A stretch of DNA of 64,000 nt from Catenulispora sp. MAP5-51 (GCF_041261205.1 NZ_JBGCCH010000009.1:124001-188000); one strand, 5' to 3'; positions 1-9,497 are shown, counted from the first letter of the stretch. Numbers and translations are program-made. The notes: generated from the letters alone by a model not told the origin.

Positions 1-1330
1 GGGCATGCTCGGCCGCACCCCGGTGATCGGCGCCCCGCTGTACGAGGCGCTGCACGGCGTCAAGAAGGGCCTGAAGGACGTCGTCGCCCCGCAGGGGATG
101 TTCGAGGACCTGGGCCTGAAGTACGTCGGCCCGGTCGACGGCCACGACCTCGCCGGCATGGAGGCCGCGCTGCGCCGGGCCCGGCACTACGGCGGCCCGG
201 TGATCGTGCACGCGATCACCCGCAAGGGCGAGGGCTACCCGGCCGCCCGCAACAACGTCAACGACCAGCTGCACCAGGTCGCCGTGGACAGCGACCCGGA
301 GACCGGCCAGCCGCTGGTCCCGGCCGGCAAGTCCTGGACCTCGGTGTTCGCCGACGAGATGGTCAAGATCGGCGCGGAGCGCGAGGACGTGGTCGGCATC
401 ACCGCCGCCATGCTGCACCCGGTGGGCCTGGCCAAGTTCGCCGAGCGCTTCCCGGACCGGATCTTCGACGTCGGCATCGCCGAGCAGCACGCGGTGACCT
501 CCGCGGCCGGCATGGCCTACGCCGGCCTGCACCCGGTGGTGGCGATCTACGCGACCTTCCTCAACCGGGCCTTCGACCAGGTCCTGATGGACGCCGCGCT
601 GCACAACGCCGGTGTGACCTTCGTCGCCGACCGGGCCGGGGTCACCGGCAACGACGGCGCCAGCCACAACGGCATGTGGGACATGTCGATCTTCCAGGTG
701 GTGCCCCGGCTGCGCATCGCCGCCCCGCGCGACGGCGCCCAGCTGCGGGCCCAGCTGCGCGAGGCGGTGGCCGTGGACGACGCCCCGACCATGATCCGCT
801 TCTCCAAGGGCGCGGTCTGCCAGGACATCCCGGCGGTGGCCAAGGCCGGCTCGATGGACGTGCTGCGGAGCACCGCGGGTACCGGGCTGGCTCCGGACGT
901 GCTGATCGTCAGCGTCGGGGCGATGGCGCAGGTCTGCCTGGACGTCGCCGAGCGGCTGGCCGACCAGGGCATCGGGGCCACCGTGGTGGACCCGCGCTGG
1001 GTCAAGCCGGTGGACCCGGCGGTGGTGATGCTGGCCGCCGAGCACCGGCTGGTGGTCACGGTCGAGGACAACGTCCGGGTCGGCGGCGTGGGCTGCGTGG
1101 TGGCCCAGGCGCTGCGGGACGCCGGCGTGCACACCCCGCTGCGCGACTTCGGCATCCCGGCGGAGTTCCTGGACCACGCCAACCGCGGCGAGGTGCTGGA
1201 GGAGATCGGCCTGACCGGGCAGCGCGTCGCGCACGAGGTCCTCGGTCTGGTCGCCGGGCTCGGCAGCAAGGCGTCGGCCGACGGCGCCGCTTCGTCCAAC
1301 GGCTCGGCACCCAAAGTAGCAGCACGGTAG
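1..1330 (+). CDS. dxs: 1-deoxy-D-xylulose-5-phosphate synthase, C-terminal part
   Basis: Cut by the left window edge; about 442 codons remain of a protein usually near 640. DXS condenses pyruvate and glyceraldehyde 3-phosphate to DXP, the first step of the non-mevalonate isoprenoid pathway and a precursor step for thiamine and pyridoxal; it is cytosolic and uses thiamine diphosphate. The visible part has the GPVDGHD motif, the central transketolase pyrimidine-binding domain ([11 protein letters not shown], then [18 protein letters not shown]) and the C-terminal transketolase domain with VTVEDN. A short Ala/Ser-rich tail precedes the TAG stop. A hairpin terminator follows, so dxs ends its transcription unit here. 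Identity is very secure. Confidence 0.96.
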   Translation, partial: GMLGRTPVIGAPLYEALHGVKKGLKDVVAPQGMFEDLGLKYVGPVDGHDLAGMEAALRRARHYGGPVIVHAITRKGEGYPAARNNVNDQLHQVAVDSDPETGQPLVPAGKSWTSVFADEMVKIGAEREDVVGITAAMLHPVGLAKFAERFPDRIFDVGIAEQHAVTSAAGMAYAGLHPVVAIYATFLNRAFDQVLMDAALHNAGVTFVADRAGVTGNDGASHNGMWDMSIFQVVPRLRIAAPRDGAQLRAQLREAVAVDDAPTMIRFSKGAVCQDIPAVAKAGSMDVLRSTAGTGLAPDVLIVSVGAMAQVCLDVAERLADQGIGATVVDPRWVKPVDPAVVMLAAEHRLVVTVEDNVRVGGVGCVVAQALRDAGVHTPLRDFGIPAEFLDHANRGEVLEEIGLTGQRVAHEVLGLVAGLGSKASADGAASSNGSAPKVAAR

Positions 1331-1349
1331 CAGCCTGCTGACTTTAGGG

Positions 1350-1395
1350 GGTTACCTCCCCGGCCACCGTTGCGTGGGAGGTAACCTCTCTTTCA
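1350..1395 (+). terminator. Hairpin terminator after dxs
   Basis: A perfect 11-bp stem (GGTTACCTCCC at 1350-1360 with GGGAGGTAACC at 1376-1386) has a 15-nt loop and is followed by TCTCTTTC. It lies 20 nt after the dxs stop and before the next start at 1420, fitting an intrinsic terminator. Confidence 0.75.
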
Positions 1396-1419
1396 TGGGC
1401 GGCGAGGCGTAACAAGGCG

Positions 1420-3105
1420 ATGGTCGCGACAGACGCTCCCACCCGAACCGGGCCGGGCCTGAACGGGCCTCCTGATCCGGAGCCCTCAGGCGTTCGAAGA
1501 CTCTGGTGTTCCGCCCGCTTCCAACGGCTCTGGAACACCCCCCAGGCCTCGTGGACACGTGTCGTCCTTCTGTTCTTCGCAGTCGCCACCATCACCCACC
1601 TTCCGGGCTTCAGCCGCACCTTCTGGAATCCCGACGAGGGTTTCCTGGCCACCCAGGCCCGCGCGCTGAACACCGAGAACGGGCAGTTCTACCAGATCAT
1701 CGTCGACCGCAAGCCGCCCCTGCTGCCGTACGTCTACGCCTGGGTGTTCCGGCTCGTCGGCGACCACGGCCTGTCCACGCTGGTGGTGATCCGGGCGCTG
1801 GCGATCTGCGTCCACGTCGTCACCGCGATCCTGATCACCCAGATCGCCAAGCGCCGCTTCGGCCGGCACGGCGTCTGGGCCGGGCTGCTGTACCTGCTCG
1901 GCTCGGCGGGCCTCGCGCCGGAGGACTCCCAGGCGGCCTCGTTCGAGGTCTTCATGCTGCCGTGGACCTGCGCGGCCTTCCTGCTCGCCGACAGCGCCCG
2001 CCGACATCCCCGGCGGGCCATCCCGCTGCTGGGCGGCTCCGGCGTCGCGGCGGCGCTGGCCACGCTCACCAAGCAGACCGCGGGCGTCACGATGCTCCCG
2101 GTGGCCTGGCGGGCCTGGAAGGACCAGCGCTGGAAGGGCCTGGTCGTGATCACCCCGGCGTTCATCCTGCCCATCGTGGGAGTGGCGCTGTGGGTCGGCT
2201 TCGGCGACTTCTTCTTCTGGGTGTTCACCGGCAACAGCGGCTATCTGACCTCGCTGGGCTCGTTCGGCACGATCATGGCGAGGTTCTGGGCGAACTTCGG
2301 GATCTTCATCGGCGCCTCGGCCGCGGCCTTCCTGGCGATCACGTACATGACGGCCCGCAACGGCATCTTCAAGGCCGACGCCGACCTGTGGCTGTGGCTG
2401 GCCGGTTCGGCGATCGGGGTCTCCAGCGGATTCCACTTCTTCGGCCACTACTTCCTGCAGATGCTTCCGCCGCTGGTGATCCTGGCCACCGGCGCGCTGC
2501 ACCGCAACGGCTCGCGGCTGCGCTGGACCATGCTCGGGGTCACGGCCACGACCGCGACACTGTTCCTCACGCTGGCGTTCACCTGGCCGCGCACCGACAT
2601 GGAACACGACTGGGAGGTCGCCCAGGAGGTGCAGAAGATCGCCGGCGCGGGCCGCTCGGAGCCGATCATCGTCTGGGGCATGGACCCCTCGATCTACTTC
2701 ATGTCCGGGCAGATCCCGGCCAGCCGGTTCATCACCGCCGGCTTCCTGTCCGGCTTCGCCGGCGGCGGCGACCAGGACAAGGTCGCGCCGATCGTCTACA
2801 CGCCGACCAGCCCGATCGTGGGCATGGCGCAGGACATCCTGAACCTGCAGAAGAAGGGGCAGGAGCCGGAGCTGTTCGTGGACGACTCCTGGGGCAAGCC
2901 GTACCAGCCCAAGGACATCCACGTCATCTCGGACCTGGTCAACAACTACTACACGTTCACAAAGGGCGTGGACCACACCTTCATCTGGAAGCTGAAGAAC
3001 CCGGAGGGCCTGCGCGTGTGGGCCCAGACGATAGTCGACAAAGGGATGCAGGACGTGTGGGACAAGAACCAGTGGGACTTCCTCAACCCGCCGACGGACA
3101 ACTGA
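1420..3105 (+). CDS. ArnT/PMT-like membrane glycosyltransferase (GT39/GT83 type)
   Basis: Integral membrane protein of 561 residues, probably a GT-C fold glycosyltransferase that moves a sugar from a polyprenyl-phosphate donor to an envelope acceptor outside the membrane. Near the N-terminus, NPDEGFLATQAR resembles the first extracytoplasmic loop of ArnT-like enzymes, where an Asp-Glu pair is catalytic, and DRKPPLLPYVY is the usual following motif. Many hydrophobic segments lie between residues 45 and 390, with a soluble C-terminal third containing WGMDPSIYFMSG. The ATG at 1420 has a weak AAGG upstream. It stands alone between a terminator and a gene 18 nt downstream. Donor and acceptor cannot be read from sequence. 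Confidence 0.8.
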   Translation: MVATDAPTRTGPGLNGPPDPEPSGVRRLWCSARFQRLWNTPQASWTRVVLLFFAVATITHLPGFSRTFWNPDEGFLATQARALNTENGQFYQIIVDRKPPLLPYVYAWVFRLVGDHGLSTLVVIRALAICVHVVTAILITQIAKRRFGRHGVWAGLLYLLGSAGLAPEDSQAASFEVFMLPWTCAAFLLADSARRHPRRAIPLLGGSGVAAALATLTKQTAGVTMLPVAWRAWKDQRWKGLVVITPAFILPIVGVALWVGFGDFFFWVFTGNSGYLTSLGSFGTIMARFWANFGIFIGASAAAFLAITYMTARNGIFKADADLWLWLAGSAIGVSSGFHFFGHYFLQMLPPLVILATGALHRNGSRLRWTMLGVTATTATLFLTLAFTWPRTDMEHDWEVAQEVQKIAGAGRSEPIIVWGMDPSIYFMSGQIPASRFITAGFLSGFAGGGDQDKVAPIVYTPTSPIVGMAQDILNLQKKGQEPELFVDDSWGKPYQPKDIHVISDLVNNYYTFTKGVDHTFIWKLKNPEGLRVWAQTIVDKGMQDVWDKNQWDFLNPPTDN

Positions 3106-3123
3106 GCGGCCATAATCGACGGT

Positions 3124-4257
3124 ATGGCGCCGACCACACTCACCCGGGACACGCTGAACCGCACCCTGCTGGCCCGCCAGCATCTGCTGACCCCGCACAG
3201 CGGCTCGCTGTCCGAGACGGTCGAGGCGATCGGCGCGATCCAGGCCCAGTACTGGCCGGCCGTCGCGGTCTCGCTGTTCACCCGCAACGACGGCGCCACC
3301 CTGGAGTCGGTCTACGACGCCTTCGAGCGCCGCGAACTGGTCGTCGGCTCCTCGATCCGGGGCACGGTGCACGCCGTCAGCCGCGCCGAGCACCCGCTGT
3401 ACGCGGCCGTGTCGGAGGCCACCAACGCCGACGTGCTCACCGCCAAGGCCGAGGCCAAGGATCCCGGCCTGCACGAACTGCGCGCGGCGGTTCTGAAGTT
3501 CGCCGCCGACCAGCCGCGCAGTGCTGCGGAGTTCGCGGACTTCGCCGCGAAGTGGGCGGCGGACAACCCGGGTCGCATGTCGGCGCCCAACCTGGAGTAC
3601 CACGAGTCGCGCAGCTGGCGGCCGATCTACCGCAGCAACGCCCTGATCCGCTTCCCGGCGGACGGGAACTGGGCCCCGGCCACCGGCCCCAAGACGTACC
3701 TGTACTCGCCGGAACGGGCCGCCGATCCGGACGCGGCGATCGCCTCGCTGGTGCACCGGCACCTCGCGGCGTTCGGCCCGGCCGCCGCCGACGACGTCGC
3801 GGTGTGGCTCGGGCTGAAGGTCACGCGCGCCCGCGGCATCCTCGAAGGCTTCGACGACCTGGTCGCCTACACCGACGAGGCCGGCCGCACGCTCTACGAC
3901 GTCCCGGACGGCGAGATCACCGACGCCGAGGTGAAGGCCCCGCCGCGCCTGCTGCCGCGCTTCGACAGCATCCTGCTCGCGCACAACGCGAAGCACCGGC
4001 AGCGGATCATCTCCCGCGAGTACTGGGAGCGGGTGTACAACGGCAAGAACCTGCAGATCCTGCCGTCTTTCCTGGTCGGCGGCTACATCGCGGGGATCTG
4101 GTCGGTGGAGGCGAAGAAGAAGCTGGCGACGCTGACGCTGGAGCCGTTCCACAAGCTGGGGAAGGCCGACACCAGGGCGCTGACGGCAGAGGCGGAGCGG
4201 GTGCTGCGGTTGCAGGCACCGGACTCCGCCTCGTACGCCGTCGAGTTCACCGGCTAG
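3124..4257 (+). CDS. Winged-helix DNA-binding protein of the AlkZ/YcaQ (HTH_42) family
   Basis: Soluble 377-residue protein. The N-terminus (LLARQHLLTP, then AIGAIQAQ near residue 40) and the conserved arrangement of charged helices match the HTH_42 family, which includes the DNA glycosylases AlkZ, AlkX and YcaQ that remove alkylated or crosslinked bases. Those enzymes use a short Q-hydrophobic-Q/D motif; the QAQ seen here is compatible, so a DNA-repair glycosylase role is possible. Most actinobacterial members remain uncharacterised and are annotated only as winged-helix proteins. It follows the glycosyltransferase by 18 nt and converges on the DUF427 gene. Confidence 0.75.
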   Translation: MAPTTLTRDTLNRTLLARQHLLTPHSGSLSETVEAIGAIQAQYWPAVAVSLFTRNDGATLESVYDAFERRELVVGSSIRGTVHAVSRAEHPLYAAVSEATNADVLTAKAEAKDPGLHELRAAVLKFAADQPRSAAEFADFAAKWAADNPGRMSAPNLEYHESRSWRPIYRSNALIRFPADGNWAPATGPKTYLYSPERAADPDAAIASLVHRHLAAFGPAAADDVAVWLGLKVTRARGILEGFDDLVAYTDEAGRTLYDVPDGEITDAEVKAPPRLLPRFDSILLAHNAKHRQRIISREYWERVYNGKNLQILPSFLVGGYIAGIWSVEAKKKLATLTLEPFHKLGKADTRALTAEAERVLRLQAPDSASYAVEFTG

Positions 4258-4290
4258 ATGTCTGCCCGGTGATCTTGGGAACGGGAACTC

Positions 4291-5094
4291 TCAGTACCGG
4301 GACTTCGGCCGCTCCTGCAGCACCCCGTCGAGGTAGATGTCGACCTTCTCGTTGTAGACCGCGGCCAGGCCGGTGATCTTCTGCACCTCCGGGAACGGCG
4401 TCCGGTAGCCCCAGATGAGGTCGGTGTGGAGCTTGTCGCCGACCTGGACCGACCAGTACGTCGCCGCGCCCTTGTAGGGGCAGTGCGTGACGGACTCCGA
4501 CGGCCGCAGGATGTCCTGGTTCAGTGCGGTGATCGGCACGTAGTAGCGCGGCGGCAGCCCGGTCTCGAACAGGATCATGCTGCCCGGCGAGTCGGCCAGG
4601 ACCACGCCGTCCAGCTCGGCGCGGAAGTGGCGGGTGCTGGCCAGGACGTCGATGCGGCTGTAGGGGTCGCGCGGGTGCGTGTAGACCGGCTCGTCCTCCT
4701 CGAACCAGTCGAAGGCGTCGAAGTCGAACCGGACCGCGTCCCGCAGCTCCTCCAGCGGCGACTCCGGGACCGTGCGCGCCTTGCCGGCCGCCGTGGCACC
4801 GCCGATCAGGACGTCGTGCACCTGCGCGTCGCCGCGGCTCGGCGAGTGCTCGGACTCCCCGGTGGGCTTCAGCTCGGCCAGGACGTCCTTCGCCGGGACG
4901 TAGTAGGTCGGGTAGAACGGCTTCTCCCAGACGAGCAGCGGCCTCAGCGTGTCCGCCACCAGCCGGTTGTCCAGATAAAGCCGAACGCGCTTGGCGCCGG
5001 TCTCCACTTTCACGCGCCCGCGGGCGTCTGTCCCCATGATCCTGCCGCCTCTCGGACCGATCACCTTCAGATCAGTCGCACTCAGATCAGTCAC
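4291..5094 (-). CDS. Tandem DUF427 protein
   Basis: Soluble 267-residue protein with two copies of the DUF427 beta fold (PF04248). The first is around residues 35-95, ending YVPAKDVLAELKP; the second is around 150-250, containing YYVPITALNQDILRPSES, HCPYKG and the final YNEKVDIYLDG. The family is common in actinobacteria and fungi and has no firmly established activity; ligand binding or small-molecule modification has been suggested. The upstream AlaX-like gene on the same strand ends 2 nt before this start, so the two are probably co-transcribed. Family assignment is strong, function unknown. Confidence 0.85.
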   Translation of the reverse strand: MTDLSATDLKVIGPRGGRIMGTDARGRVKVETGAKRVRLYLDNRLVADTLRPLLVWEKPFYPTYYVPAKDVLAELKPTGESEHSPSRGDAQVHDVLIGGATAAGKARTVPESPLEELRDAVRFDFDAFDWFEEDEPVYTHPRDPYSRIDVLASTRHFRAELDGVVLADSPGSMILFETGLPPRYYVPITALNQDILRPSESVTHCPYKGAATYWSVQVGDKLHTDLIWGYRTPFPEVQKITGLAAVYNEKVDIYLDGVLQERPKSRY

Positions 5095-5096
5095 AC

Positions 5097-5831
5097 TCAG
5101 TCACGGATGGCGATGCGCAAGCGCCGGAAGCCCTTGCCTTTGTTCTCCACCTTCAACACCTCGATCTTGCCGATCCATCTCGTGGATTCGACATGGGTTC
5201 CGCCATCCGCCTGAGTGTCCAGGCCCACGATGTCGACGATCCGCACTTCCTCCAGCTCCGGCGGCACGAGGTTGGTGGCGGTGCGGATGATGTCGGGGAT
5301 GGCGAAGGCCTCCTCGCGGGGCAGCACCTTCACGTCGATGCGGCGGTCCTGGTCCACCTCGACGTTGCAGGCGGCCTCGACCGTGGCCTTGAAGTCCGGC
5401 GGCACCTCGGGCAGGTTGAAGTCCATGCGGGCCGTCCCCGGCTCCATGTTCCCGCCGGTGACCAGGGCCCCGAAGTCGCGGAAGACGACGCCGGAGAGCA
5501 GGTGCAGCCCGGAGTGGGTGCGCATGAGCCAGGTGCGGCGCTCGTCGTCGAGCGCGCCGCGCACGGCGGTGCCCGCGGGCGGCAGCGGGTCCTCGTCGTG
5601 CGGGATCAGGACGAGGTCGTCGTCCTTGCGGGCCCCGACGATCCGGGTCCGCACCCCGCCCCACACCAGGACGCCCTCGTCCGGCGGCTGGCCGCCCCCG
5701 CCGGGGTAGAAGGCGGAACGGTCCAGGACCAGGCCCTCGGCGTCGGATCGCAGGACGGTCGCGTCCCATTCGCGCAGGGTCTGGTCGTCGAGGTCGAGGC
5801 GCTGGGTGTGCAGATGCGGAGTCGCCGTCAT
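5097..5831 (-). CDS. Alanyl-tRNA editing protein (AlaX-like)
   Basis: A free-standing relative of the AlaRS editing domain that hydrolyses mischarged Ser- or Gly-tRNA(Ala). The start at 5831 (MTATPHLHTQ) gives 244 residues, normal for the family; a longer reading from 5897 adds an unconserved Arg/Pro stretch. Visible motifs are SAFYPGGGGQP, the zinc HxxxH as HSGLH, and the second zinc loop as DGGTHV. In AlaRS and archaeal AlaX that second loop begins with Cys; here it is Asp, which may be normal for this bacterial subfamily. The C-terminal KGKGFRRLRI stretch is typical. The DUF427 gene starts 2 nt downstream. Confidence 0.87.
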   Translation of the reverse strand: MTATPHLHTQRLDLDDQTLREWDATVLRSDAEGLVLDRSAFYPGGGGQPPDEGVLVWGGVRTRIVGARKDDDLVLIPHDEDPLPPAGTAVRGALDDERRTWLMRTHSGLHLLSGVVFRDFGALVTGGNMEPGTARMDFNLPEVPPDFKATVEAACNVEVDQDRRIDVKVLPREEAFAIPDIIRTATNLVPPELEEVRIVDIVGLDTQADGGTHVESTRWIGKIEVLKVENKGKGFRRLRIAIRD

Positions 5832-5946
5832 GCTGCCGAAGCGTAGTCCGGGGGCCGCCGCCGGCGGCGGATGCTTCGGGCGCGAGCTGCGGGCCAATCG
5901 CGGATGAGTGGCCCGGTGCCGCTGGCCGGCCTGCCGGGGGAGGCGC

Positions 5947-6186
5947 TCAGACCAGCTGGTAGCCGGCGTCCTCGATGGCGTCGCGCACCGCGGTGATCTC
6001 CAGCGGACCGTCGCTGGTCACCATCGCGCGCTTGCCCGCCAGGTCGATCTCGACGGCGTGCACGCCCGGCAGCGCGCTCAGCGCCTCGGTGACGGCCGCG
6101 CTGCAGTGCCCGCAGCTCATGCCCAGCACGCCGTAGGCGACGGTGGTGGGGACCGTGTTGGCCCCGGTTTCGGCGACGGCGGTCAT
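5947..6186 (-). CDS. Heavy-metal-associated domain protein (CopZ-like)
   Basis: A 79-residue single HMA (ferredoxin-like) domain. GMSCGHCSAAV contains the CxxC motif that binds Cu(I) or another soft metal, and the rest (LPGVHAVEIDL, DAIEDAGYQLV) follows the copper-chaperone pattern. The ATG is preceded by AGGAG at good spacing and overlaps the stop codon of the upstream PAP2 gene as TGATG, so the two are translationally coupled. No copper ATPase or CsoR repressor lies nearby; the partner transporter is outside the window or absent. Copper is the likeliest metal but is inferred only from family. Confidence 0.88.
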   Translation of the reverse strand: MTAVAETGANTVPTTVAYGVLGMSCGHCSAAVTEALSALPGVHAVEIDLAGKRAMVTSDGPLEITAVRDAIEDAGYQLV

Positions 6187-7022
6187 CAGGTGCTCCTGGC
6201 AAGCTCGGGTTCGGTTGGCTCCGCCGAGGCTACGCGCGGGGCGCGGATCACCTCGACGCCACGCCGGACCCCGGCCTGGATTCCCGCCGAAAGGAGGAGC
6301 AGCGCCACGCCGACGATCCCGTCGGCCCAGTAGTGGTTCGCGGTGGCCAGCACGACGGTGATGGTCAGCACCGTGTGCAGCGGCCCGATCCAGCGCCACT
6401 TGCTGGAGGAGACCCGCCAGACCGTCCAGCCGACCAGTACCGCCCAGATCACGTGCACCGACGGCATCGCCGAGAGCTGGTCGGGGGAGTCGGCGTTCAT
6501 CGGGCCGTAGACCGACTGGTGGAAGTACAGCGCGGTGTCGACCAGGTGGGCCTTGTCGATCATCCGCGGCGGAGCCACCGGGATCAGCTGGATCGCCAGG
6601 GCGAAGGCGGTCGCCATGGCCATCGTGGTCCGGGCCCGCGCATAGTGCTCGCGGTGCCGGACGAACATCCAGATCAAGAAAATGATCATGCACGTGAAGT
6701 GCATCGACGCGTAGTACAGGTTGAAGAACTTCACCACGGTCGGATGCGCCGGGAAGAACAGGTGCTGAATCCAGTGCTCGCTGGGCAGGAACAGGTCCCG
6801 CTCGGCGTCCCAGATCCAGGTGCCGCGAGCGATCGCCCCGTCCACCTTCATCACGGACAGCTGCCCCGCCACCTGCCACAAGCCGAACAGACCCAGCACG
6901 GTCCCCAGCTCCCGGGGGAACGGCATGTACTTCACCAGCACCGGCTTGCCGGAGAAGTACATCGCCGCGGCCAGCACGATGAGGACGCCGCACAGCCAGA
7001 AGGCCATCTGATAGGGCATCAT
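6186..7022 (-). CDS. PAP2-superfamily membrane protein (Aur1/Ipt1-like)
   Basis: Polytopic membrane protein of about 278 residues from the ATG at 7022 (a second ATG directly follows). The PAP2 core is visible in the C-terminal half: PSVH (motif 2) and NHYWAD with the His and Asp of motif 3, with RMIDKAHL in the motif 1 area. The layout resembles the Aur1/inositol-phosphotransferase branch, which act on lipid phosphates or transfer phospho-head-groups at the outer membrane face. A long upstream extension in the same frame up to 7244 is Arg/Gly-rich and looks non-coding. Coupled by TGATG to the HMA gene. Confidence 0.82.
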   Translation of the reverse strand: MMPYQMAFWLCGVLIVLAAAMYFSGKPVLVKYMPFPRELGTVLGLFGLWQVAGQLSVMKVDGAIARGTWIWDAERDLFLPSEHWIQHLFFPAHPTVVKFFNLYYASMHFTCMIIFLIWMFVRHREHYARARTTMAMATAFALAIQLIPVAPPRMIDKAHLVDTALYFHQSVYGPMNADSPDQLSAMPSVHVIWAVLVGWTVWRVSSSKWRWIGPLHTVLTITVVLATANHYWADGIVGVALLLLSAGIQAGVRRGVEVIRAPRVASAEPTEPELARST

Positions 7023-7378
7023 CCAGTGCACGCGGGGCTCCAGCGAGGGTTCAGCACAGGTTCGGCGGGTTCGGCGGTGATCAGCTGTGATCGGGCTCAG
7101 CTTAACTCCAGCGGTACGCCGAGCGTCGGCCACGCTACCGGCCAGGCGGAGTCTGCCTCCGCCCGGGTCGGACCCCGCTTCGCCGCCGCCGCGCCACCGC
7201 GCCGAACCGGTGCGCACACCCCCGAACAGCCCGTACCCGCACAATCACAACGGATCTTGACTGGAACCCCCGCCGCACACCAGGGTATGTGCCAGCACGT
7301 CGCAAACCTCTGTAAGTCACAAGGCCGCGGTCACCGTCTCCGTGCCCCGCCTTGCGTTGACCTTTAGGTAGGCACACT
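7023..7378. other. Intergenic region, divergent promoters
   Basis: 356 nt between the divergent PAP2 gene and the glutamine-synthetase-like gene. I see no gene and no strong inverted repeat. TTGACC at 7358-7363 is too close to the ATG at 7379 to be a confident -35 element. Confidence 0.5.
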
Positions 7379-8746
7379 ATGCCCCCGCGTTCCGGCATGC
7401 TCACTCTCCAGCAGCTGCGCGACCTCATATCGGTCGGCCGCGTAGACACCGTTCAGCTGGCCATGACCGATATGCAGGGCCGGCTGCAAGGAAAACGGCT
7501 GTCCGCGGAGTACTTCCTGGACGAGGTGGCCGCGCACGAGACGGAGGCCTGCAGCTACCTGCTGGGCGTGGACGTCGACATGAACACCGTCGACGGCTAC
7601 GAGACCGCGAGCTGGGAGACCGGCTATGGCGACTTCGTCCTCAAGCCGGACCTGAGCACCCTGCGCAACGTTCCGTGGGAGCCGGGCTCCGCGCTGGTTC
7701 TGGCCGACGTCGTCGACCACCACGACGCGCCGGTCGCGCAGAGCCCGCGCCAGATCCTGAAGAAGCAGCTGGCGCGGCTGGCCGAGCGCGGCTGGACCGC
7801 CTACGCCGGCACCGAGCTGGAGTTCATCGTCTTCGACGACTCCTACCAGGACGCCTGGCGCAAGGGCTACCGCGAGATGCAGCCCTCGGTCCACTACAAC
7901 GGCGACTACTCGATGCTCGGCGGGTCGCTGGTCGAGCCGCTGCTCAAGCGGATCCGCACCGGCATGTCCGGCGCCGGCATGTACGTGGAGTCGGCCAAGG
8001 GCGAGTGCAACCTGGGCCAGCAGGAGATCGCCTTCCGCTACCGGGACGCGCTGACCACCTGCGACAACCACGTGATCTACAAGAACGGCGCCAAGACCAT
8101 AGCCATGCAGGAGGGCAAGTCCCTCACGTTCATGGCGAAGTACGACCACCGCGAGGGCAACTCCTGCCACATCCACCTGAGCCTGCGCGGCCCCGGCGGC
8201 GAGACGGTGATGGCCGATCCGGAGCGGCCCAACGGCTTCTCGGAGATGATGGAGCACTTCCTGGCCGGGCAGCTGGCCTTCCTGCGGGACTTCACGTTGA
8301 TGTACGCGCCGAACATCAACTCCTACAAGCGCTACGCGAACGGCTCCTTCGCCCCCACCGGCATCGCCTGGGGCCGCGACAACCGCACCTGCTCGATGCG
8401 GGTCGTGGGCCACGGCGAGTCGCTCCGTGTGGAGAACCGCGTGCCCGGCGGGGACGTGAACCCCTACCTGGCGGTCGCCGCGATGATCGCCGCCGGCCTG
8501 GCCGGGATCGACCGCGGCCTGAAGCTGCCGCCGGAGTTCACGGGGAACGCCTACGAAGCCGACATCCCGCGGGTGCCGGACATGCTCAGCGAGGCCGTCG
8601 ACTACTTCTCCTGGAGCGAGCCCGCCCGGGAGGCCCTCGGCAACGACGTCGTCGAGCACTACATCACCATGGGCCGCGTGGAACTCGCGGCCTTCCAGTC
8701 GACCGTGACCGACTGGGAGCGATTCCGTTCCTTCGAAAGGATGTGA
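7379..8746 (+). CDS. Glutamine-synthetase-like gamma-glutamyl-amine ligase
   Basis: A 455-residue member of the glutamine synthetase family. The N-terminal beta-grasp region (VDTVQLAMTDMQGRLQGKRL) and catalytic domain motifs (GTELEFIVFDD, ESAKGECNLGQQEIAFRYRD, NSCHIHLSL, ENRVPGGDVNPYLA) are present. TDMQGRLQGK and the operon context place it with GlnA3/GlnA4/PuuA-type ligases, which join glutamate to an amine (polyamine or ethanolamine) using ATP, rather than with housekeeping GlnA. The downstream hydrolase, aldehyde dehydrogenase and SDR support amine catabolism through a gamma-glutamylated intermediate. The actual amine is not decidable here. A GGTAGG element sits about 7 nt before the ATG. 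Confidence 0.85.
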   Translation: MPPRSGMLTLQQLRDLISVGRVDTVQLAMTDMQGRLQGKRLSAEYFLDEVAAHETEACSYLLGVDVDMNTVDGYETASWETGYGDFVLKPDLSTLRNVPWEPGSALVLADVVDHHDAPVAQSPRQILKKQLARLAERGWTAYAGTELEFIVFDDSYQDAWRKGYREMQPSVHYNGDYSMLGGSLVEPLLKRIRTGMSGAGMYVESAKGECNLGQQEIAFRYRDALTTCDNHVIYKNGAKTIAMQEGKSLTFMAKYDHREGNSCHIHLSLRGPGGETVMADPERPNGFSEMMEHFLAGQLAFLRDFTLMYAPNINSYKRYANGSFAPTGIAWGRDNRTCSMRVVGHGESLRVENRVPGGDVNPYLAVAAMIAAGLAGIDRGLKLPPEFTGNAYEADIPRVPDMLSEAVDYFSWSEPAREALGNDVVEHYITMGRVELAAFQSTVTDWERFRSFERM

Positions 8747-8753
8747 GGCCGCG

Positions 8754-9494
8754 ATGCCGGCGCCTCTCATCGGACTGAGCATGTACCAGGAGACGGCTTC
8801 GTGGGGCGCGTGGAAGAACGTGCCCGCCTCGCTGCTCCCGCACGCGTACGTCGAGTCGGTGACCCGGGCCGGCGGGGTCCCGTTGCTGCTCCCGGAGCAC
8901 CTGGAGCACGATTCGCAGGACCTCAGGGCCGAGGCCGAGGAGGTGGTCGCGGTCCTGCACGGCCTGATCCTGACCGGCGGCCCGGACATCGATCCGGCCG
9001 GCTACAACGCCGTGCGGCACCTGGACACCGACAGCCCGCGCAAAGGGCGCGACGCCTGGGAGTTCGCGCTCCTGGCCGCCGCCCTGGAGCGGAACGTCCC
9101 GGTGCTGGCCATCTGCCGCGGGTTCCAGCTGCTGAACGCCGCCCGCGGCGGCACGCTGCGCCAGCACCTGCCCGACGAGGCGGTGTTCGGCGACGCGCAC
9201 CGCAAGCAGCTGGGCCAGTACGCGGCGGTGCGGATCGACCTGGATCCGGCGGCGCCTCCCGGACGCGTGATGGGCACCCAGATCATCGCCTGGTGCCACC
9301 ACCATCAGGGCATCGACAAGCTGGGGGAGGGCCTGCAATCCTCGGGCAACGCCCCGGACGGCTTGATCGAGGCGGTGTGGATGCCCGAGAAGGACTACGT
9401 GGTCGGGGTGCAGTGGCACCCCGAGGAGGACAGCAAGCCGGAGCTCTTCCGCTCCCTGACCGACGCCGCGACCAGATACGCAAAAGGACGATAG
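8754..9494 (+). CDS. Gamma-glutamyl-amine hydrolase, class I glutamine amidotransferase-like (PuuD type)
   Basis: 246-residue peptidase C26-family protein. It should cleave the gamma-glutamyl bond of the oxidised intermediate, returning glutamate, as PuuD does with gamma-glutamyl-GABA. The nucleophile is in ICRGFQLLN and the His-Glu pair of the triad in WHPEED; LILTGGPDIDP is the oxyanion-region signature. It starts 7 nt after the ligase stop, and the downstream aldehyde dehydrogenase starts 3 nt after its end, so this is one operon. Family and general role are secure, substrate is inferred. Confidence 0.88.
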   Translation: MPAPLIGLSMYQETASWGAWKNVPASLLPHAYVESVTRAGGVPLLLPEHLEHDSQDLRAEAEEVVAVLHGLILTGGPDIDPAGYNAVRHLDTDSPRKGRDAWEFALLAAALERNVPVLAICRGFQLLNAARGGTLRQHLPDEAVFGDAHRKQLGQYAAVRIDLDPAAPPGRVMGTQIIAWCHHHQGIDKLGEGLQSSGNAPDGLIEAVWMPEKDYVVGVQWHPEEDSKPELFRSLTDAATRYAKGR

Positions 9495-9497
9495 CGC

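Noticed and set aside
1486-4152. Very long open frame (888 codons) antisense to the glycosyltransferase and winged-helix genes
   Set aside because: Arg/Gly/Val-rich composition with no domain, and both plus-strand genes show clear motifs. High G+C makes such antisense frames common.
5200-5225. Loss of the zinc Cys in the AlaX-like protein (Asp in DGGTHV)
   Set aside because: Similar bacterial AlaX proteins appear, from memory, to carry Asp here, so it is probably a subfamily trait and not a defect. An alignment would settle it.
7362-7378. Iron box before the glutamine-synthetase-like gene (TTAGGTAGG)
   Set aside because: Only the left half matches the consensus and there is no dyad partner.
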